Part shown: positions 60,719-64,000 of the stretch, piece by piece
Layout: each line of letters starts with the position of its first letter
Numbering within the stretch: position 1 is the first letter of the stretch
Assembly (NCBI RefSeq): GCF_014385435.1
Contig: NZ_JACSUD010000016.1
Coordinates: 1-64,000 of the forward strand
From: Alloprevotella sp. Lung230
Lineage (GTDB): Bacteria > Bacteroidota > Bacteroidia > Bacteroidales > Bacteroidaceae
DNA: 64,000 nt
Reading direction: 5' to 3'
Notes under the pieces: model-generated
Seen by the model: the letters and a program-made list of their open reading frames with translations, nothing else
The model's database searches: none
Told to the model about the DNA's origin: nothing
Translations under genes and position numbers: made by a program

Positions 60719-60792
60719 GCTTCAGTAGCTCAGTTGGTTAGAGCACCTGACTGTTAATCAGGGGGTCGTTGGTTCAAGCCCATCCTGAAGCG
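60719..60792 (+). tRNA. tRNA-Asn (anticodon GTT), copy 2
   Basis: Identical in all 74 bases to the copy at 60605, 40 bp further on, with the same T-stem mismatch. The pair looks like a tandem duplication transcribed together. Confidence 0.94.
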
Positions 60793-60795
60793 CAA

Positions 60796-60828
60796 CGCGC
60801 AACACTCGTACGAGTGTTGCGCGTTTTT
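60796..60828 (+). terminator. Terminator of the tRNA-Asn pair
   Basis: A 28-bp perfect palindrome (arms CGCGCAACACTCGT and complement, 60796-60823) followed by TTTTT. Confidence 0.93.
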
Positions 60829-60885
60829 GCGTAGTGTACTTTCATCTTGAAAGTACAAAAATTGAACGTGAGAGAACGTTTTCGT

Positions 60886-61314
60886 TCAGAAACGCACGAG
60901 GCGGGTTCCGTCGGGCTGCTCCTCAATCTCCACTCGGAGGGCGGTTTCGGGGAGGAGCGGTTCGATGAGTTCGGGCCATTCGATGAAGCAGGGATGTCCC
61001 GAGTAGAAATAGTCGTCCGTACCGATGTTGTAGGCCTCATCGAGGGTCTTGATGCGGTAGAAGTCGAAGTGATAAATGGGAGATTGGAGCACCGCACTAT
61101 CGTATTCGTTGACGATGGCAAAAGTGGGCGAATTGACCACATCGTCCACCCCTAAGGCTTGGCAAAGGGCTTTGACAAAAGTGGTCTTTCCGGCACCCAT
61201 TTTTCCATAGAAAGCCAAGACGTTGCGGCGCGCATCGCGCAAGTCGACCGCCGCCAAAAAAGTTTGGGCGGCTTGGTCGATATGTTCAAGAGAGGTGATT
61301 TTGATTTCCATCAT
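60886..61314 (-). CDS. tsaE: tRNA threonylcarbamoyladenosine biosynthesis ATPase TsaE
   Basis: A 142-residue P-loop protein that works with TsaB, TsaC and TsaD in making the t6A37 base of ANN-decoding tRNAs. Walker A is GKMGAGKTTFVKAL, then SPTFAIVNEY and YHFDFYRI with the conserved aspartate, and the C-terminal IEWPELI. It lies opposite the tRNA-Asn pair, whose product would itself receive t6A; the link is only positional. Confidence 0.95.
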   Translation of the reverse strand: MMEIKITSLEHIDQAAQTFLAAVDLRDARRNVLAFYGKMGAGKTTFVKALCQALGVDDVVNSPTFAIVNEYDSAVLQSPIYHFDFYRIKTLDEAYNIGTDDYFYSGHPCFIEWPELIEPLLPETALRVEIEEQPDGTRLVRF

Positions 61315-61439
61315 ACGAAGTTAAATGTGAAGTCGAATGCGAAGTTACGATTTTCTGCCCACTTGTTCTCGCTTTTCACTGTTTTTTGTGTGCAGCAAGG
61401 GAGCGAAGGAAAGGGAAAGATGTCGCTGCGTGGCAGAGT

Positions 61440-62402
61440 TCAAGGCGTTTCGTCCTCCTCCGCCTCAGAGAGAGCCGCGATGTTGCGCTGCAGTCCGGCA
61501 TATTTGGCGCGCTTCACGGCCGACCCTTTGAAGAGCCGCTGATAGGTTTCGACACTCAGCGTGCGCCAGTCGTCGAGCGTCATCTGCTGCAACTCCTCGG
61601 AGGGATAGAAGGCCGCTTCGGTGGTGGGCTGCGCACGGCGGTTCCACGGGCAGCAGGTGGAACAACGGTCGCAACCGTAGAACATCTCTCCCATCTGTCG
61701 GCCGACGCCCTTAGGAAGCTCACTGCCGCGATATTCGATGGTGAGATAGGACAAGCACCGCCGCGCATCCAAGCCGCGCTCAGAGAGCGCCTGAGCAGGA
61801 CAAGCCGTCAAGCAGCGTGTGCAGTTGCCACACCGATTGGGCACGGGCGTGTCGTAGCGGTCGGCCGGAAGCGGCAGAAAGAGTTCGCCCAGGAAGAAAT
61901 AGCTTCCTGCGCCGGGGATGATGAGTTGGCGGTTTTTGCCAATCCAGCCCAGGCCGCCGCGCCACGCCCAATAACGCTCGTCCACAGGGGCGGTGTCGAC
62001 AAAAGCGCGAGCACCTTCGAGCGATGCAGCGCCATAGGTGTCGGCAAGGTCCACCAGCCACTCGTTGAGACGGGCTTTCATCACGTCGTGATAGTCGCGA
62101 CCACGGGCATAGCGGGCAATGGGGATGTGGTCGGTGGCAGCGGCTTCGGGGGTGAGGGTGTTGTAGTTCATCGCCACCGAAACGATGGTGCGCACGCCCT
62201 CCACGAGCAATCGTGGGTCGCGACGCTTGTCTTCGTTGCGCTCCAGGTAGGCCATTTCGCCATGAAACCCCTCTTGCAGCCACGCTTCTCGCTGTGCCAC
62301 ACGTTCGGCCGAGAGGGGTTCGGCAGGTGAGAGTCCGACGGCAAAAAAGCCGAGGCGCAAGGCTTCGGCTTTCAAGTGTTCAGAAGAGAGGAGGAGATTC
62401 AT
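61440..62402 (-). CDS. queG: Epoxyqueuosine reductase QueG
   Basis: A 320-residue cobalamin- and iron-sulfur-dependent enzyme that converts epoxyqueuosine to queuosine in tRNA. Two 4Fe-4S motifs are visible, CGNCTRCLTACP and CDRCSTCCPWN. The N-terminal part has GMNYN-like VAMNYN and the conserved YARGRDYHDVM, and VDTAPVDERYWAWRGGLGWIGKN follows. The start MNLLLSSEHLK at 62402 is chosen over a long upstream extension. It is the last gene of a co-directional group with the deacetylase. Confidence 0.95.
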   Translation of the reverse strand: MNLLLSSEHLKAEALRLGFFAVGLSPAEPLSAERVAQREAWLQEGFHGEMAYLERNEDKRRDPRLLVEGVRTIVSVAMNYNTLTPEAAATDHIPIARYARGRDYHDVMKARLNEWLVDLADTYGAASLEGARAFVDTAPVDERYWAWRGGLGWIGKNRQLIIPGAGSYFFLGELFLPLPADRYDTPVPNRCGNCTRCLTACPAQALSERGLDARRCLSYLTIEYRGSELPKGVGRQMGEMFYGCDRCSTCCPWNRRAQPTTEAAFYPSEELQQMTLDDWRTLSVETYQRLFKGSAVKRAKYAGLQRNIAALSEAEEDETP

Positions 62403-62466
62403 CAGAAAAAGGTGGGTGTAGGCTTTTGAAACGTGTGTCCGACAGCGCCCCCGCACAGGGCCGGGC

Positions 62467-63081
62467 CTACTCGTCAAACACTTTGAAAGTGTAGTTTTCA
62501 TCGCGCAACCACTCAATGGCGGCCGGGAGGGCCGTGCGGAGCTTGTCGATGCTCTTGAGCGAATCGTGAAAAGTGATGATGCTGCCCGGTCGCGCATAGC
62601 GCTTCACGTTGTTGAGCACATCGGCAGCAGTGAGACGGCGGCTGTAGTCGCGCGTCACGACATCCCACATCACGATACGGTAGCGACTGAGGAGAGCGTA
62701 GTACTGCGTCCACTTCATCCAGCCATGAGGCGGCCGGAAGAGGTTGGTGTGGAGATAGTAGTTGGCACGCTCCACATTGCGCACGTAGGAGCGGATGCCG
62801 TGGAGGTGGCCCGAAAGGTGATTGTAAGTGTGGTTTCCCAGCCGGTGCCCTCGCGCCTTGACCATCTCAAACTCTGCAGGGTGCTTGCGGATGTTGTCGC
62901 CCACCATGAAGAAGGTGGCTTTGATACCGTAGCGGTCGAGCACCTCCAGCACCCAGGGTGTGACCTCGGGGATGGGGCCGTCGTCGAAGGTCAGATAGAC
63001 CGCTCGCTCCCGAGGATCCATCCGCCACAGAGCGTGGGGATAGAGCCATCGGAGGAGGGAGGAGGGTTGTTCGATGAGCAT
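62467..63081 (-). CDS. NodB-type polysaccharide deacetylase
   Basis: A 204-residue carbohydrate esterase 4 protein. The metal and base motif TFDDGP is at 31-36 (Asp33, Asp34), the histidine motif GNHTYNH has His84 and His88, and RPPHGW supplies the third motif. No signal peptide is obvious; the N-terminal hydrophobic stretch SSLLRWLYPHALW is short. The substrate may be peptidoglycan or a surface glycan. It starts 22 bp after the DUF2723 gene. Confidence 0.92.
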   Translation of the reverse strand: MLIEQPSSLLRWLYPHALWRMDPRERAVYLTFDDGPIPEVTPWVLEVLDRYGIKATFFMVGDNIRKHPAEFEMVKARGHRLGNHTYNHLSGHLHGIRSYVRNVERANYYLHTNLFRPPHGWMKWTQYYALLSRYRIVMWDVVTRDYSRRLTAADVLNNVKRYARPGSIITFHDSLKSIDKLRTALPAAIEWLRDENYTFKVFDE

Positions 63082-63103
63082 GGAGCCGAGAGTGCTGATG
63101 AAC

Positions 63104-64000
63104 TTAGTCTACGTAGTCTGCGGGAGAATACATGCCGTCGGCTGTGCCCTGACGCTCATGGAGTTCGCGCTGACGCTCCTGCATCATGCGGCGCGTGAGC
63201 ATCTGCCCGCCGGGAGTGTTCACCCATCGGTTCAGATAACTCTTGTAAGCCGCTGCTTGCTTGGAACCGCAGTTTTCCAGCCCCTTCTCCACCGCCACAA
63301 GACTCATGTAGAGGCGGTAGATGGCAGAGAAACTATTGTCGAGCGAACCTTCGCTCATCGTGTTGTACCACTCGAGATACTGGCGTGTGGTCTTGCCCAC
63401 GGAGAGGAGGATGCGTTCGGCCTCATCGGTGCGACCCACCTGACGCCAGTATTCCGGCATCTTGAAGAGGCCGTTGTCGAAGTCGTAGCCAAGCGACATG
63501 AAGTCGTAGGGCACGTTGTACTCAGGCAGTTCGGCTTTGCACTTTTGGAGAGCACGGAGGGCTTTGTCCTTCTTGCCTTCACGGAGGAGCTGACCGACGA
63601 GTTCAACAAACTTTGCCCGATGGGTGTAGCACATGCGCATCACCGTTTCGTCCACGTAGATGCCCTTCTGCTTCATGTTGCCATAGCGGAACTTGCGCAT
63701 CATGTTGTCGTACATACGGTCGCTATCGAGACCGTTGCCGCCCTTGATGGTGTAGGGCACGATGCGGAAGGCAAGTCCTTCGAGCATGAGGTTGTTGTCC
63801 AGTCCGGCATAGTTTTCCGTGCCGAGGGTGGTGCTCATGTAGAGGGGGCGCGTCCAGTCGTGGTTGGCCAGCATTTCGTAGACCATCATTTCCGACTTCG
63901 TGACAAGGCGCTTGCCGCGGAGGGAGATGTTGATTTTGTCGGGGATACTGTCCTTACCGCCCACGAGCTTCATTCCGCTCTTGAGCACCGCAGCCTTGTC
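63104..64000 (-). CDS. DUF2723 family membrane glycosyltransferase, C-terminal part
   Basis: The last 298 residues of a protein that continues past the right edge. The visible part is soluble, with LVTKSEMMVYEMLANHDW and RPLYMSTTLGTENYAGLD and helical repeats (about residues 130-270) resembling tetratricopeptide units. This matches the C-terminal region of the large DUF2723 (GT117-type) membrane proteins of Bacteroidetes, probably protein O-glycosylation related. Family call is moderate because the membrane half is missing. Confidence 0.78.
   Translation of the reverse strand, partial: DKAAVLKSGMKLVGGKDSIPDKINISLRGKRLVTKSEMMVYEMLANHDWTRPLYMSTTLGTENYAGLDNNLMLEGLAFRIVPYTIKGGNGLDSDRMYDNMMRKFRYGNMKQKGIYVDETVMRMCYTHRAKFVELVGQLLREGKKDKALRALQKCKAELPEYNVPYDFMSLGYDFDNGLFKMPEYWRQVGRTDEAERILLSVGKTTRQYLEWYNTMSEGSLDNSFSAIYRLYMSLVAVEKGLENCGSKQAAAYKSYLNRWVNTPGGQMLTRRMMQERQRELHERQGTADGMYSPADYVD

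Overview
This window comes from a Bacteroidota chromosome of moderately high G+C, most likely order Bacteroidales and close to Prevotellaceae; the species cannot be fixed from the sequence. Four things support this. Promoters follow the Bacteroidetes pattern (TTG or TTTG, 19-21 bp, TAnnTTTG) instead of E. coli -35/-10 boxes, and start codons mostly lack Shine-Dalgarno sequences. Several exported proteins carry type IX secretion-like C-terminal tails. Phylum-typical families occur (DUF4271, DUF4374, DUF2723, DUF4488, HhH/beta-barrel proteins). The order DUF4271-hemD-rnpA-yidD-tatD is typical of the order.

Layout. 1-7.1 kb (minus): pflB, a DUF4488 protein, a dipeptidyl-peptidase IV-like S9 peptidase and a THUMP/RlmL-type rRNA methyltransferase with a long charged tail. 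7.2-8.8 kb (plus): a TSUP anion exporter and its DUF1634 partner. 8.8-9.8 kb: gene-free and rich in hairpins and repeats. 9.8-25.7 kb (minus): a 1242-residue secreted modular protein, rlpA, a lipoprotein, greA, the acpP-fabF-rnc cluster, tatD/yidD/rnpA/hemD/DUF4271, a LOG-family protein and metK, followed by tRNA-Leu. 26.1-31.3 kb (plus): a T9SS-type protein, uvrA and a POT peptide transporter. 31.5-41.1 kb: exported GH16 on the minus strand, then on the plus strand a TonB receptor with a DUF4374 lipoprotein (XusAB-like) and a GH2/GH53 galactan pair. 41.7-60.5 kb (minus): an outer-membrane barrel, yifB, dsbD, a TlpA-like protein, an HhH/barrel protein, parC, a metal ABC ATPase and its binding lipoprotein, a YqaA-like protein, a membrane protein, purD, an S41 protease and a PfkB kinase. 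60.6-64 kb: two identical tRNA-Asn genes (plus), then tsaE, queG, a polysaccharide deacetylase and the end of a DUF2723 protein (minus).

The least explained content is between genes. (1) A leader-like element of about 170-200 bp occurs three times (7181-7372, 46254-46422, 53886-54086). Each copy lies just upstream of, and in the same direction as, a different gene (TSUP exporter, dsbD, metal ABC ATPase). Each has a TA(T/G)ATTTG box, an AAGGAG followed by an invariant 7-bp hairpin, and a small ORF starting M(N/D)KG. (2) A fold-back element of about 330-380 bp built from GCCTTCACC/GGTGAAGGC arms, with a CTACCTC/GAGGTAG tail, occurs four times (9285-9630, 20281-20660, 41112-41452, 47983-48310). 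Three copies begin within 6-41 bp behind the stop codon of a co-oriented gene, and one may have shortened tatD. (3) The acpP-fabF-rnc cluster has a long hairpin in each intergenic gap, and its RNase III carries a disordered tail of about 380 residues. These are reported as sequence observations; no functions have been shown.
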